A stretch of 64,000 nucleotides of DNA, from contig JAYMTL010000037.1 of assembly GCA_036897445.1 (NCBI GenBank), forward strand, positions 62,001 through 126,000, written 5' to 3'. Source of the DNA: Pelargonium tetragonum (Eukaryota > Streptophyta > Magnoliopsida > Geraniales > Geraniaceae). Each line of letters begins with the position of its first letter. Position 1 is the first letter of the stretch. Shown here one piece after another: positions 39,060 through 51,721 of this stretch. Under the pieces are notes generated by a model. The model was not told where the DNA came from, did not search any database, and saw only the letters and a program-made list of their open reading frames with translations. A program made the position numbers and the translations under genes.

Positions 39060-41009
39060 CTTTTTAGTTTCATGTTACTGTTTTAGGAAGTGTCTTTCCT
39101 GTCATAGCTTTTGTCTTATATTATTACTATATTCTGTTTAAGGGTATTTAGGGAATAAAAGAATTAAAGTAATTCTGTTTCCGGTAAATACAATATGGAG
39201 AACTAATAGAACTAAGAGTAAGCTTGTTTTTTCCTCTTGCTGTGTTGTTTTCTAGTTAGCAGGAGTAAGAAATTTGAGTAAATAAAAGGGGTCAGTTAGC
39301 ACGGTAAAATACCTCTTGTTAGATAAAAACTAAAGCAGGGAAATAAAAGTACATAATTAATAAAAAAAACTTATTCTAGTAAAGTAAGGCCTTAATATTC
39401 CAAGGATACTGGTAGATAAAATTTCTTTCTGCGTTTCAACGTAAATAAGTCTAATTTAAGGGCAAAGAGCTACTTTTACAAGAGACGCTTGATAGTAAAA
39501 AAAGTCAAACATAGGGTAAACATTACTGAAATGTGATATATGAGTAGGAGGGAAGTAGCTAGAATCCTAGATACCTGTTACAGGCATTTAAAGCTACTTT
39601 TAGGGCTTTGCTTATTACTTATGAAAATAGGAACCTCGGTGAATCCAGTATAACTCAAAATGAGTTCCTGATTAGAGGATATACTGACTTATCCTTTTTA
39701 TTTGCTTTTACCGAACCCTTACTTTAATTAGTTGTAGGAATTACACCGGGCTTCCTTAATTTAGCAATTATTAACCCGATTGCCCGTCTTCCAACTTCTG
39801 ACTTACTCATATAGGGGGGTAATTAATACAAAAACAATTAGTAGTTTTTTAAACGTTTTTTTATAGGATAAAGAAGAAAGTTAGTTAAAAATGTTATTAT
39901 CCCTCGGATCTAATTGGGATTTTTCTTCTTACAAGAGCCTCCTTGCCTTTTTTAGAAACCCCTTAGCCATAGATTTCCGAACTAGAGCTAAAAAAATTCC
40001 CGTATTATAGGGTCAACTTTAGGTTAAGAGGCTGTGTTTCCAATTAAGGATACTTGACGCTTGGAAATTTCAGAGTTCAGATATTTAGAATAATAGTTGA
40101 CAAGAGCTGTATACTAGATACAAAACAAAAGGGCTCTCACTTTTGAAGTAACAAAAACCTCTGGTAATTTGTAATTATATATAGGCCTTTTCTTAAGGAG
40201 TGTGAAATAAGGTTTTCGATCTGAGAGAGTTTTTTTTACAGTCATAAATAGATTCAATTCCTTTAAAAGATGAAAGTGGAATGCTATTAAGATTTTTTGG
40301 GTACGAAAGGGTTTTTCTAGATATAGATAGGCTGCTTTATCAGATACCCGTAATTAAAAAGAAAAATAAGGAAAGGGAGTTTTTATTATAGATTGTAGTA
40401 AGGATCTTGAATTCTATTTAGGGTCTTGTAAACTATATTTATGAAACCGGCATTTTTGGACTAGACACCCTTTCTTTTTATCTTACAAAGAGTCCTTAAG
40501 GATTTCGTATCTTGTTCCTATTTATAGGAGTCTTTTTCTAATGGCTACAAAATCTGAAGTTATAACAAAAATTTGAGAAGCTTTTTAATAGGTATTCCGA
40601 AAAAGATCTTTGCTTTTGAACCATATCAAGTTTTGAATTTCAAGCGCATTTGTATAATAAAAATTATGCCTATATCTCCTTACGACTCACGCCATCGATG
40701 TAGGACTAGTATGTTTTTCCTTAAATAAAGTCAGCTCTGGGAAATTCTGCATAAAATATAGATAGGCTATATTCCTACGACAGTAAAATAAGCACTTTTT
40801 GTTTTTTAAACCTAATCTCAAGGGGAGAACCCGGCCATAGGTTACAGTAAAATGAAGGCGGGAACTTAATCCTCAATAAAGTAAACTAGGCTTTCTTTTA
40901 TTCTAGAATTTAAAATGTGTGCAGTTCCAAATAAGGAACTTTGTATTATTCCATATATCTAAAGACTCCGAACAGATTTTTATATAGTACCCGTACAGCG
41001 GGGTACATT
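39060..41009. other. Gene-free stretch, nothing recognised
   Basis: No open frame of 60 or more codons. A small inverted repeat, GTACCC/GGGTAC with an 8-base loop, lies at 40987-41006, just before the word at 41010. Confidence 0.5.
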
Positions 41010-41035
41010 AACTCGCATTATAACGCATGTAAACC
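41010..41035 (+). repeat. Repeated word AACTCGCATTATAACGC, copy B
   Basis: Partner of 25338-25363 (22 of 26 identical). The part ATTATAACGCATGTA is also close to ATTATAATGCATGTA at 1387-1401. The similarity spans few bases and may be chance. Confidence 0.3.
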
Positions 41036-42659
41036 CTAAAAGAACCCGGTTTAAATAAATAGTGTAAAAATACAAAAAAAATTCCTAATTCCTGTTCAAA
41101 TTATTCTACAAACTTTTAAAAGCGCCCTTCTAGCAGAGCAATCGCAAGATAATAGATAATAAAGGAACTGCAACTCTTTTTTAGTTTAGATAGGCAGCCC
41201 TTCTTTTTATTACACCTTCAAGACCACTCCGCCCTTATAGTAAGAGGGAATCCTTATCCTCAACAGGGTCCCGGTGCTTTGACTTCCCTTTTCCTTATAC
41301 TGTTAACTCATTTTTCTAGTATCTTATATATATAATAAGTCTAGCTATGTTATCCAGGTAAGTAACAAGACCTCTAAAGGTTTATTCTGGAATTTCATAT
41401 ATTATGGTAAACCCTTATAAACCTTAGGAACCCTAATAGGTTCGTAGGTAATTAATAAGAAATGAAATGAGGGATTCCCTTTTTAGTTATTAGTAAAACT
41501 TCTTAAAAGGGAATTGGGACTCTATCAACTCGATGTAGTACTATCGTCAATTGTATTGGGACAGGAATGCATAAAACGTCTATAATAAGTAGACTTTTCT
41601 TCTACTTAGTTTTTACCTTATTAGGAGTCTTTTCATAACTACTGAGGAACTCTCCTACATCCTAGAGAGACTTTTTACATTCCCTATACCGAATCTACTT
41701 CCTTAATTCCTATACACTCTTGTTTTTAAGGTATCCTGTGGAGCTAAGTATTAAAAACCTTATTTGGATTGTGAGTTACTCGTACTTCTTTACCTCTTTG
41801 ATATTTGCTATTTAACTTACTAAAATAAAGTTGTAGGCAGAGCGCTTTTCTGCTAGATGCGGTAAACTGGGATAGGGGTAAACACTTTGTAAAAAGGTCT
41901 GAGAGAATCCTTAAAAGTCCTCTTAGAATTCATTAAGTTAGCTGTATAAAAAGGATCTCTTACATACTCTTACATAAATAAGGGAACTTTGCCTACAATA
42001 AGGCTAACTACAGGCACATAACCCTTTCTATTATAGGAATATGACTTACTGTGGGGGTACTCCTAAGAATAAGAGACCCAGAATTGAGTTTGAAATACCT
42101 AAGTATAGGTTTACTAGGATTGCTTTTCTATACTAATAGGTCTCAGAAAAAAGAGCAAACCTTATAATTATCTTACTTTTCAAAAAAAAATAAGGCCTTT
42201 CTCGTGCGCTGTATCGAGAACTTTTATGCTGCTGCGCTTGCTTTTTGAAAATTTAACGAGGTTTTTTGCTATATAAATTTATTACAAGAACTGCTTTTTT
42301 TAGGATTTTACATACAACTAGAGAAAGGCCTGTGAATTATTCTACTGAAGTATGGAAACCTAATATTAAACTAATAGGAATCCGCTTTGACACTTACAAT
42401 TACTAAAAAGAGTTTACTGGGGTTTCTAAAGCTTACACGTGTCTTAATAAAAAAGTCAAACTTCTATAGTTAATAAGTCCCGGCTATACCGGCTTTATTG
42501 GATTCTATATTATTAACTTCCGAGCAGTTTCTCAAGCAGAATTTGAAAAACCTATGACTAAAAAGGATTTTAAATTCCTTTTAATTCTTGAAATGAGAAT
42601 CGCTTAAATAGATAAAAACGGGATTAACCCCTGAGAGCTGAAGTTAGGAACATTATAAA
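41036..42659. other. Gene-free stretch, nothing recognised
   Basis: No frame of 60 or more codons. From about 41560 to 42050 the texture is rather TA-dense, as in 961-1680, without repeats that I could match. Confidence 0.45.
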
Positions 42660-42740
42660 AAGTCTAACCAATTTCAGTAAATCTGGTTTAAAGCAAAAAC
42701 GGATAGGCAAAAATTCCCTGGGTTCGAATCCGCTTGTTAT
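42660..42740 (+). pseudogene. tRNA-like relic (D-loop plus B-box)
   Basis: TCTGGTTTAAAGC (42682-42694) resembles a D-loop and the 3' side of a D-stem. GGTTCGAATCC (42721-42731) is a perfect B-box. G19 to G53 is 36 bases, within two of the class I spacing. The T-stem pairs only at its two innermost positions, and no acceptor or anticodon stem was found. The relic keeps the two internal promoter boxes rather than a tRNA fold, like 23627-23698. Chance cannot be excluded for a single site, but the B-box match is exact. Confidence 0.4.
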
Positions 42741-44461
42741 ATCAAAAGGATATCTATTACTTAAAAGAAATTTGACTGTTGACTAAGGAAGTTCCAATAT
42801 TCCAAAGCAAAGAGGATTCTCTATTTCTTACATTTGCGTGCGTTTTCCTTATCTTTTTTGCGATCTCAACCCCTTTTATGCCTAAAAAAATAGGTGAGAA
42901 CCTTAAATTCTCTAGAATGCCTTAAATCTATCGAGGTACAAAAAGCAATGCCGGGATGCATATTTTTACTAAATCTTGTTCTGGGACACCCTATTGAATT
43001 GAAGGGCTTTAAAGTGAAACGCGTAGGGGAGTCTTCTTAATAGGTATTCCTTTGTTTCAATTACTAAACTCTGTAGGAGCACCCTAAAGTTTTCTTATCT
43101 CCTGGGCTAGTGTAATATGTCCTCACTTCATTATTTATTAAAGGGTGGGTCTCTATAATGTCTTAAAACGAGCGCAAAAGATGGAAAAAAAACCCATCTG
43201 GATAGGCTAATTCGTGTTTTAGTACACGTCAAAGGCCCTTATAGTGGGTTTTGTTATTCTTATAAGAATCTAGTTTTGTTGTTATCCTCAATCTTTTAGA
43301 AACCATTTGCTTAATTAATTGGAGTGTAGTTTATTCTTAGAAATTGAAATGAAAAGCTTTTTTAGGGATAAAAGTAAGGGTATAGATCTAACTTCCCTTC
43401 TGTTTCCGCTTAAGCTTTATATTTAGAAAAGTACAGTTTTCATGTAACTACCCTTACCCGGGCTCCCTTTCTATCCAGTATTGTAAATAGGCTCTATATA
43501 TTCACTGTATATAATATTCATCTTTAGCAGCACAGAAATTCTATTTTCTTTTTTTAGTTTCTTCTATCCTAACTTAGTAACTTCTATAAGGAGAAATACA
43601 CTACGAAAAGAAAGACCTTTTTCACAAAAGGAAATTAAGAACACTAAAATAGATAACTAGTAAAACTGATTTATTGCTAAGGGTTAGAGTACCCCTCTGG
43701 TCTGGTCCGGAATTTCTTAAGTTGTTAAGAACCTGGTGGGTATTGGGTATAAAGTTTCAAAAAGTCTAAAAGGAAACTCTTTTGAAAAGAAGGTAGATAA
43801 TAAACCGGGGTAGCAGAAGTCCTGCAAAATTGGGAGTCTACGTAAGATAGCTTTAAAGCGTGTTTTAAGTTAAATTAAATAGAGGGGGCACCGGTAAGCT
43901 TTTGCTGTATTTGTAAGGGGACTTCCTTAATTTATTGTTTCGACTTTAATACTAATAAAAGCCCTAAAAGGAAACTCTTGCTTGCTCTATTCATTACAGT
44001 AATACCACAAAACCCATTGTAGGAGCATTTCCGCGCGTGTTAGCCTATCGAGTAACTTACATTTTACGTTTGATTTCCAGGCATTTTTAGAGACCCCTTT
44101 TAGATTAGAAAAACTAACAACTTTCTTTAGTTTGGGGTGCTTATAAATTCTACGACCTCTTTATCGTTCATTCATTTTTACTACTTTTCTATTTGCTTAC
44201 TTTACAAACAAAATAAAGACTTGTGGCAAGAATAAGACATACATAACTTATAACTATTTTTCTTGCTTACAAAGTACGCTAAACTAAAGAGAAACTTTCT
44301 ACTAGTTATGAATAATTAAGAAGTGGATAAGAATAAAGCAGAGTAAAGGAATAAGGTAAGTCAGTGTACCTATAAATACCTGTAACCTCCCTCCTCCAGT
44401 CGGTAACAAGTATATCTAATATCTCCCTTATACTCCCAATCGAGAAACCTAGGGAACCGGA
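42741..44461. other. Gene-free stretch, nothing recognised
   Basis: Background only. No frame of 60 or more codons, no box and no repeat above chance was seen. Confidence 0.5.
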
Positions 44462-44475
44462 GGTAATGCAATTAA
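44462..44475 (+). repeat. Dispersed 14-base word GGTAATGCAATTAA
   Basis: Exact member of the GGTAATGYAATTAA set, preceded by GGGAACCGGA. There is no tRNA-like box beside it. Confidence 0.5.
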
Positions 44476-47400
44476 AGAAAGCAGTACAATCTTCTTAAAC
44501 TATCTTTACAGTATATAAAAGTAAAACAACAATCTATACCTTATTGCTTTCTTTTCTTTTTGTTCAAATTTAAAACGCACAAACGCTATGAAATTTCGTA
44601 TCCTTTTCTCATTAAAAAAGCCCGTCCTTATCTTTTTGACTTTTAAATGGTATATTTAAAAGGAGTTTAATCCTTAGTAATATTTATTCCAAGGAAATTA
44701 CTAGAAAGACTGGGGCAGGGGCTGTGTAAAAAAAAGAAGTAAAAAGGCCTCGTTGTATCCTTTTAGAATTCAAAATAAAGTTTCTTTTTACTCCTTCTAA
44801 TGACCTGTTTCTAACTACTGCGCTTTATCCAGATTTACGTAAAATGCCGAGAGTACCTCTTTTGACCTACGTATAACTTAACTATAAGAAAAGTCTATCT
44901 AACTATAAAGATTTTTCGCAAAAAACTTAAGAAGGTGCCCTATTAAGGGAAACCCTAAAAGTTAACTCTTCATGTACAAGTTTACTTAATTTGCTTATTC
45001 GAAGCTTTTTTTATATGTAGGACAGATCCATAATCAGTAAGTAATTGATAAAAAGTGGATTTAACTAAAATTCTTCTTTGAATTGATCTACCCCCCCTAC
45101 TTTTCTTAGGTCGCAAGGGTGGTGTACTAGAAGTCCAGCGAGTCTCTTTTACAAAAACACTTGTTTATACCACATCCGTTGGCTATGCACCTTAAAGTCT
45201 TGGGTTCTGGCTTATGGTTATTCTATAAAATTAAGAGAAGGTAATATTATAACGTGTCTTTATCCATAGGGGCCTATCCTTTGCTAATTAACCGGGCAAA
45301 TAATTAAGGAATTTGTTGCATATCTTTGAGCAACACTTCCTGTAAAAGGAATATTTCTTTGTACTATATTCTTTTAGGCTAGTTTTCGCCGATAAGAGCC
45401 CCCATATTTATAAAGAAAACTCTTGAGGAGTAAAAACTTAAAAGTATTCAAATAGATTGTGTATGAACGTTACCTGTTTAGAAACTATCAGTGTTAGCTA
45501 TTAGCTACTAGAGGATACTTTTTTATTTCAAAAAAAAAAAAAGGGAATCCCTCGGCGCTCTGGGTAAAAGGAAAAACCTAAAGTCACAAGTTAAAGCTCT
45601 GTAATTAGGGGTCTCCCACGCGATAAGCCCTTGATATTACTATTACGGCACTACTCAAAGCACAAAAGGTAATGAAAGGTCCCGGGATCCCAGAGATCCT
45701 TGCTTTTTTATTACAAGAGCTCTCTTTAACATAATTTTGGGCCTGTATGACAAAAAGCCCACAAGTTTTAATGCACCCGATTCCAACGCCCCGGGCTTCT
45801 ATTTCCTAGAATACTAACTCGTTTACGTGATATAAAATAAGTGTTAGCTTCCTTTAATTCTGGTAAATGCTTAGGGATTTCTTTATTAGAAGTAAAAGAA
45901 AATAACATAGTAGTAAGAATCACTTAGATAAGAGCTATTCCTACCTTCCCGGACTTTTCGATATTAATTATAGTGTAAAACCGCTGTGAAGTAAAGAATC
46001 CTTCTGTTTTTGTAGCTCGGGGACTCTATTACTATTCCTTGAATTTCAGATTATTTAGAGCGAGCAAGGGATATGTAAACTTACGGAATCCCCATATACA
46101 TATGTCTTGTATTTGATAGAGTCCTAGCCCATCTATAGGGCTTAGAGAAATTAATTACTCTAGGATTGGCAATTGTTACTCCTTCTCGTATTAAATCGTG
46201 AGAATACTTTCTAGAAGTATGAAAGGAAAATTCTACCTAATTTCAGCACAAGGGCGAGATTAACTCTTGAGGCGCTGGTCCTATATAGGATAGGGAGTTA
46301 CCGGTTAGAAAAGCCGAGCCTTTTTTTAGGCATATCTCTTGCAGAGGGTTCCTCTTTTATAGTATACAAATAAAAACTCCTAACCTTAAAAGAGTTCCCG
46401 TTTAGTAGGAGTCCTTTAATTCCAGGAGCTTTTTAGTACCAGAAAAGTCTAAAAACTTACTGAATGTGTTCTCAGAATAATAAGATCAAATGGAAGTGTC
46501 TATATCTGATTAACAAAAGTAGGGTTCCCTTTATATATGGTAGTCGTGTATCGTCAACCAAAAACTTTATTGTATTGTAGATTCAGGGACCACATTGAAA
46601 GCTTTTCGACCAAATGGATAGCCCCTTCCCTATATACATTAAGGGTTTTACTACGGCAATACAAGATAAAGAAAGTAAAGACCCGTTTCCCTTAATGGGC
46701 AAGATCTACAAAAAAGTTTGACCTAATACCACAGAAGGGAGCCCTGCCTCTTCAGATTGAAGTATCCTAAAAAGCGCTTATTATACACAGGATTTTCCAT
46801 TAGTACTTCTAGACGTAAATGAATAAAAAACCATGTAGATCTGGTTACCCCCTTTTTATTTATGTAGCCTCCTTTTTTATCTTGTGTGCAACTACTTATT
46901 GCTTTTAAGATGTTATATTCCTTTTTTGTAATTAGGATTTTATAAAATATAATATATAGTGACACAATTATAACACATGTCTAAGGAATCCTTGTTGAAA
47001 CTCTCCTCAGGTTTATTCTATCCCAGAAATGCCGGGGAAACCAAAGAAAAATAGAGTCATTTGGTATCATATTTATTAGGTTCCATATTGACTTAAAAGC
47101 TCTGAAAAAGCTAAAACATAAACTACGACCCTCGAGATATCCTCCTTAGGGCTTCTTTTTTATAATGGATACTTATGCCTTAGGAAAGACTTAAGTATCT
47201 AAGCAGGAACACAAATTCTTTGCCTCCTACTATTAGGCGGAGACGGGCACAGCTATATCATTCCCCGACCGAGCATCAGGTCGACTAAAAGGGATATCCT
47301 TTAGTCCCTGCAATAAAGGTATACGACTGGGCTGCAGTCATGTTTCACTTGAGCGGATCCTTATAAAAGTTAAAGGTAGTACTAAATAGAAATCCAAGTA

Positions 47401-47990
47401 TGCGGTTCAGATTGAAGAGAAGCGGAGTCTTGTATAGGTCAAGTCGGCGATTCTCTATTATACTTTCTTCACTTTTTCTAAATGTAATGGCCGAACTTTG
47501 ATGGCGGTTATATTTCTTCGGAAATTAAGGATCATACAAGTGAATTTCTTTTTTTTAGTTAGGATCACTGGATTGTGGTGAACTCTCGGTTTTATTCAAC
47601 TCGAGGAGCGTCTTTGCCCACCGAAGTGAGTACTTCAGGTTGTTACTTTGCTCTTTCGGCTATAAAATCTATTAAGACTATATAAAAGATTCTTTGAAGC
47701 ATATGAAATGGAATTTGTTAGATACAGGCACTCTCATTCACTAGGCCATAAGACTAACTAATAAACAAAAGGCACCTTGAAAGATTAAACTCCCTTCATC
47801 TCATCAAGAGTAAGCTTTCTACTTCACTTTAACTAAATTCGCTTATACGTATAGGTGGAAAATGAAAGGTATTCTATCTAAGCCATTTTACTTAAGGTTA
47901 AAAATACAAAATATGAAAGATATAAACCAACTTCCTTTTTATCACCCTACGATAAAAAATCGCAGTTGCAGCAAGAGAACTCTTTATAAA
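44476..47990. other. Gene-free stretch with a 13-A homopolymer
   Basis: An A-run of 13 (45530-45542) directly follows a T-rich stretch; it is the longest homopolymer I noticed. The minus frame 46723-46965 (80 codons) is unsupported. Otherwise background. Confidence 0.5.
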
Positions 47991-47997
47991 AGAAAAA

Positions 47998-48050
47998 GGG
48001 GTACTTAGATATAAGTACCCCGTCATTACCAGCTGAGTTACACCATAGGC
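47998..48050 (-). pseudogene. tRNA 5'-half relic joined to a perfect 10-bp hairpin
   Basis: On the minus strand TAACTCAGCTGGTAATGACG (plus 48021-48040) is very close to the canonical tRNA D-arm TAGCTCAGCTGGTAGAGCG, with T8, A9, A14, G15, G18, G19 and A21 in register. Immediately after it, where the anticodon arm belongs, comes a perfect 10-bp hairpin GGGGTACTTA/TAAGTACCCC with a 4-base loop (plus 47998-48021). No B-box lies at the expected place near 47995. The D-stem itself no longer pairs well. This patch also keeps CpA and TpG unlike its surroundings. It may be a truncated tRNA-derived element. Confidence 0.45.
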
Positions 48051-48430
48051 AGGAAATACGTTACAAATCCAATTGCAATGCGATAGTGCTTGTGTTATGA
48101 TATTTATCAGATTTTTTTATAAAAATTATACAACTATACTACGGGGATTCCCTTATTGTATTGCACCAGGGATCCTCTTAAAAAGACTTTCGAAACTGGA
48201 AATATCCGATACTTAATAAGTTTGTAAAACCTTATACTTAATAAAAACTAAAAAGCAAAGGGACTCTTATTAAAATGAATTCCCTCATCGAGGTTAGAGA
48301 CTCTCGGGTTATCCTTAGGTTTTCCTTGTGCAGAGAAAGAACCCCTTAATCCTTACTTAAAAGCTTTTGACTTATCAATTATATTGGGACTTGAGGAGTG
48401 CAAAAGCGCGGACCCCTCTTTTGGTAATAC
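48051..48430. other. Gene-free background
   Basis: Nothing recognised apart from common background words. Confidence 0.5.
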
Positions 48431-49020
48431 ACCCCTTAAGAAAAGTGAAACTTGAAATCAAAGGAACACAAAAGCAACCTCTATAACCATCAACTCCATA
48501 ACATGTTTCAGCATACTCTTACCCATACCTCTACTTTCTATATATGTAAACCTCTTTTCTTAACTATAACCGAAGCCCGCCTCTTAAAAACCTAACTCTG
48601 TACCAGTACTTTATTACTAGCTAGCCTTATATATGGCTATGCCCTACCCTTCCCAAGAATTATACCTGTCTTCGTATATTAGACTTAGAAGCTAGAATAA
48701 TCTGTATCCTAGTTGTATTCTTTGTAGCTACACTAGCTTTCCTTAGAACGAGACCCGGATTCCCTATCTAACTTTTTATAGCTAGGCTCTTCTACGGAAA
48801 CTGAGAAGCAACTCTTTACCTTTCCAAGCCAGCTGAATATTCGAATCCATTAAAGTCTCCCTAGCTCAAGGCCCACAGCAAGTAAGGCAGGGGTCCCGAC
48901 TAGGATCTATACCTATATCCACAACCAAAAAGGGACTCCATCAAAAGCTTATACTTGAAATCCTTGGCTGGAGTTTACCTCAAGTAAGACCCAACCCGGG
49001 ATTCTAAGATTAAACCTTTA
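48431..49020. other. C-biased block with CA/TG asymmetry
   Basis: The plus strand is rich in C, T and A and poor in G, with many CpA and few TpG up to about 48560 and CCTA/CTTA words after that. One reading (48636-48770) stays open for about 48 codons and ends in a hydrophobic segment, but I recognise no family and treat it as chance. The skew sets the block apart from both flanks, as with 961-1680. It may be a decayed repeat. Confidence 0.3.
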
Positions 49021-51688
49021 CCGAACCGAACTTCTGTCAGTATCTCTTTCTATATACTTTGTAAACTTACTACTTTGCCAGAAAAAGGATAACCCTTGAA
49101 TAAGAATATAGGAACACCACCAAGAAAAAAGCTTAAAACTTCTTTTTAATTTGCTCTTAACCGGAATCGGAAACTTAAAACAATGCTTTTTCCTCAATTT
49201 CTCGAATGGAATTGACTTTAAATGCCTAAAACAGAAACTGCTTACTTTTTATTAAAAGCCTACTTTAACTTCATTTTTTGGAATAAACGAATATTTAGAT
49301 ACTAGGACTTTTAACTTTAAAAAAAGCTAATCCTTGTTTAGTAAGACTCTCTATGGCGAACCTTAAAAGGAAAACTCATGAGAAATGCCCCCTTTATAAC
49401 TCCTATACTAGACTTCTAAAGAATTTGTAAACCAAAGCCCTGCCCAGTTTCCTGAACAATTAACTAAACTCTAGGACACCCTTACCTAATAGAAAGAAAA
49501 TTGTACTTATTACACTTATTACTTAGATTCCTTTAACAACTCCCCTTGGGCATCCTCCTTTATTTGAAAATGAGTAAAAACCTGTAATTACAAGATTCCG
49601 AATAGGTTAAAAAGCCTCTCTTTGCAATATCCAAAACCTAAAATATATAGATTTTAAAGTCAATAGCTTCCAAAAAAACTTAAAGAAAAGGAATACTGAT
49701 TAAATTCCCTAGATTCCCGCTCTATAACAACTGAAAAGAAATTTCTATCTAACTAAGTAATAAAAGCTCTAACCTTTCTATAAAACTTACTCAAAACCGG
49801 AATTCCTTAAAGCTTCCCTTTTGAAAGTGAGTCCTGTACAGCATCCAGGATACTGCATTCTATTTTCTTATAAATTTTTATACTCTCAAGCATATTTTTA
49901 CGTTCATTTTATTCTAGTAGAGTTATGCAATTTTTAATACTAAACTCCAATGGAATTTGAATGTCAAGACTACCCTTTCTTAGAATTGGAATACGCCTTA
50001 TAATTTCTTTTTTGTTTATTTCTTATTTTAATTCCTCAAAAATCACTTTCGCTTCGGAGCTTTGCGTCTCCGAGCATGGGTATACCACTAAATCCAAGCG
50101 CAGATCGTTATTAATTAGGATGCCCTAATACGAGCTTACGTTCCATAACTATGCGGGGCCCCTTTTGAGTAGGTAGATTGGTTATATCATATGGATCAAA
50201 GAGTACTCCCAGGGTTACTTTACCGGGCTTTTTAATTAGAAAGTCTTTTGACTCTTAAAAAGGAAAGTTCTTCATTCACGTGGCAATTTTTTCATAATAT
50301 TAACCGAGAGACTGAGAGGAAGACTTGAGGTTAGAATCCTACTTTCTTTTTATTTTCTTTAGTAGATTTTAGGTTATACAAAGCTCGAAGTAAAAAGCAA
50401 GGCAGACTCTTGCTTTTAAGTTATCTGCGTAACTATATAGTAAATATGATGGATGACTAAATTCTAATTATATAAAGTAAAAGAGCCTTAATCTTAATAT
50501 AGGGTATAAAGTTACCCGTTTTAATTAACTAAGATGCCCTAAATTCCTGAGTCGAGTCCTAATAACAAGTCTTAATAAACGAGGAAATCCGGGTCCATTT
50601 GCCGGGAGTGCTAGATACTCTAATAACCAATAAATCTAGCTTTCATTTTGTAATGAGATAGGTTCTTAAAAGTTAAGCGTTAAGATAAGACTGTTTAGTT
50701 ACCTACTCCTTAAGGTCCCCTATAAGGCTACTTTAAGACTTGAAACTCGCAGATAGGACGTTATTCGTTAGTTGAAGGCAACCTCCGCTTTCTTTTCTAT
50801 CTTTATTTTTCATTTTTAGGGTATTCCTTTTATCTAATCGAAGGTCTTACTAGCTTACTAGCAACCAAAACCTTGGTAATATAAGGATATACTGAACTTG
50901 GAAAAGTTTCTAAAATAATATGTAATATGAAAGGGTTCCCGCTCCAGATTTAGAAGAAAACGAACTTTCTAATTTTAGGTAACTTTACTCAAAACAGTAC
51001 AGTATTTAGGAAATCTCTGTTTAAACCTCTTTTCATTCTAAGAAGTCCCTAGACTTTTCTGGGGGTGCTCGGGTTCATCACTGTAAATTGCCAAAAAGGA
51101 GGCTCCTTTTCATGAGAGGTTTTATCTTGAACCCCTTTTAAACCAAAAATCAAAGTATACTCTTATTTTATTTAGTCTAAAGAATTATACTTGTTCTGTA
51201 GTACTTTACCTTATATTTTAAGGGTAGCTAGAAGAAAAAAGTACCTCCTACATCAAAGGAAATTTGCTATATAAAATACGAAACATCTCTTCGTGAAAAA
51301 AGGGGGCCGGCCATAAGTTCTAGTTGTTTTTATATCGTGGATTACGTGATAACAGCTTAATTTGAGTGTTAGCTCTTCCAAGATTTTTAGGTACAGGGGT
51401 TTAATGGTATTTCCCTTTTTATAGTTTTAAGAAGGGTCTTGCTATTTTCAAGTTCAAGGGCTCTTATAAGAATTGGATAAAACTTAAACTTTTTGTTCTT
51501 TAGTCCAAACTAGGGTATAATTTGAAATTACAGGAAATACTCTATATCTAAATACTAAGGATCACTTTAATACTGAAAATACGGAACTAAAGCTCTTTAT
51601 AAAAAGCCCCTAGAAAAGTAAGAGATGTTCTTTAAGTTTCCTTTACTGCATGGTTACGGGATTACTCTTGAGATTATCATAATTTTCC
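49021..51688. other. Gene-free stretch, nothing recognised
   Basis: No frame of 60 or more codons. Around 50050-50085 there is a small GC-richer patch (GCTTCGGAGC and CTCCGAGC words) able to form a short hairpin. No other structure. Confidence 0.45.
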
Positions 51689-51721
51689 AGGGTTGCCTTT
51701 TTAGAAAGTAAAGGCAACCTT
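51689..51721. repeat. Strong inverted repeat (hairpin)
   Basis: The arms GGTTGCCTTT (51691-51700) and AAAGGCAACC (51710-51719) are perfect, with a 9-base loop. One G-T and one A-T pair extend it to 12. No T-run follows on either strand, so there is no sign of a bacterial-type terminator. About one such 10-bp hairpin is expected by chance in a window this size. Confidence 0.6.
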
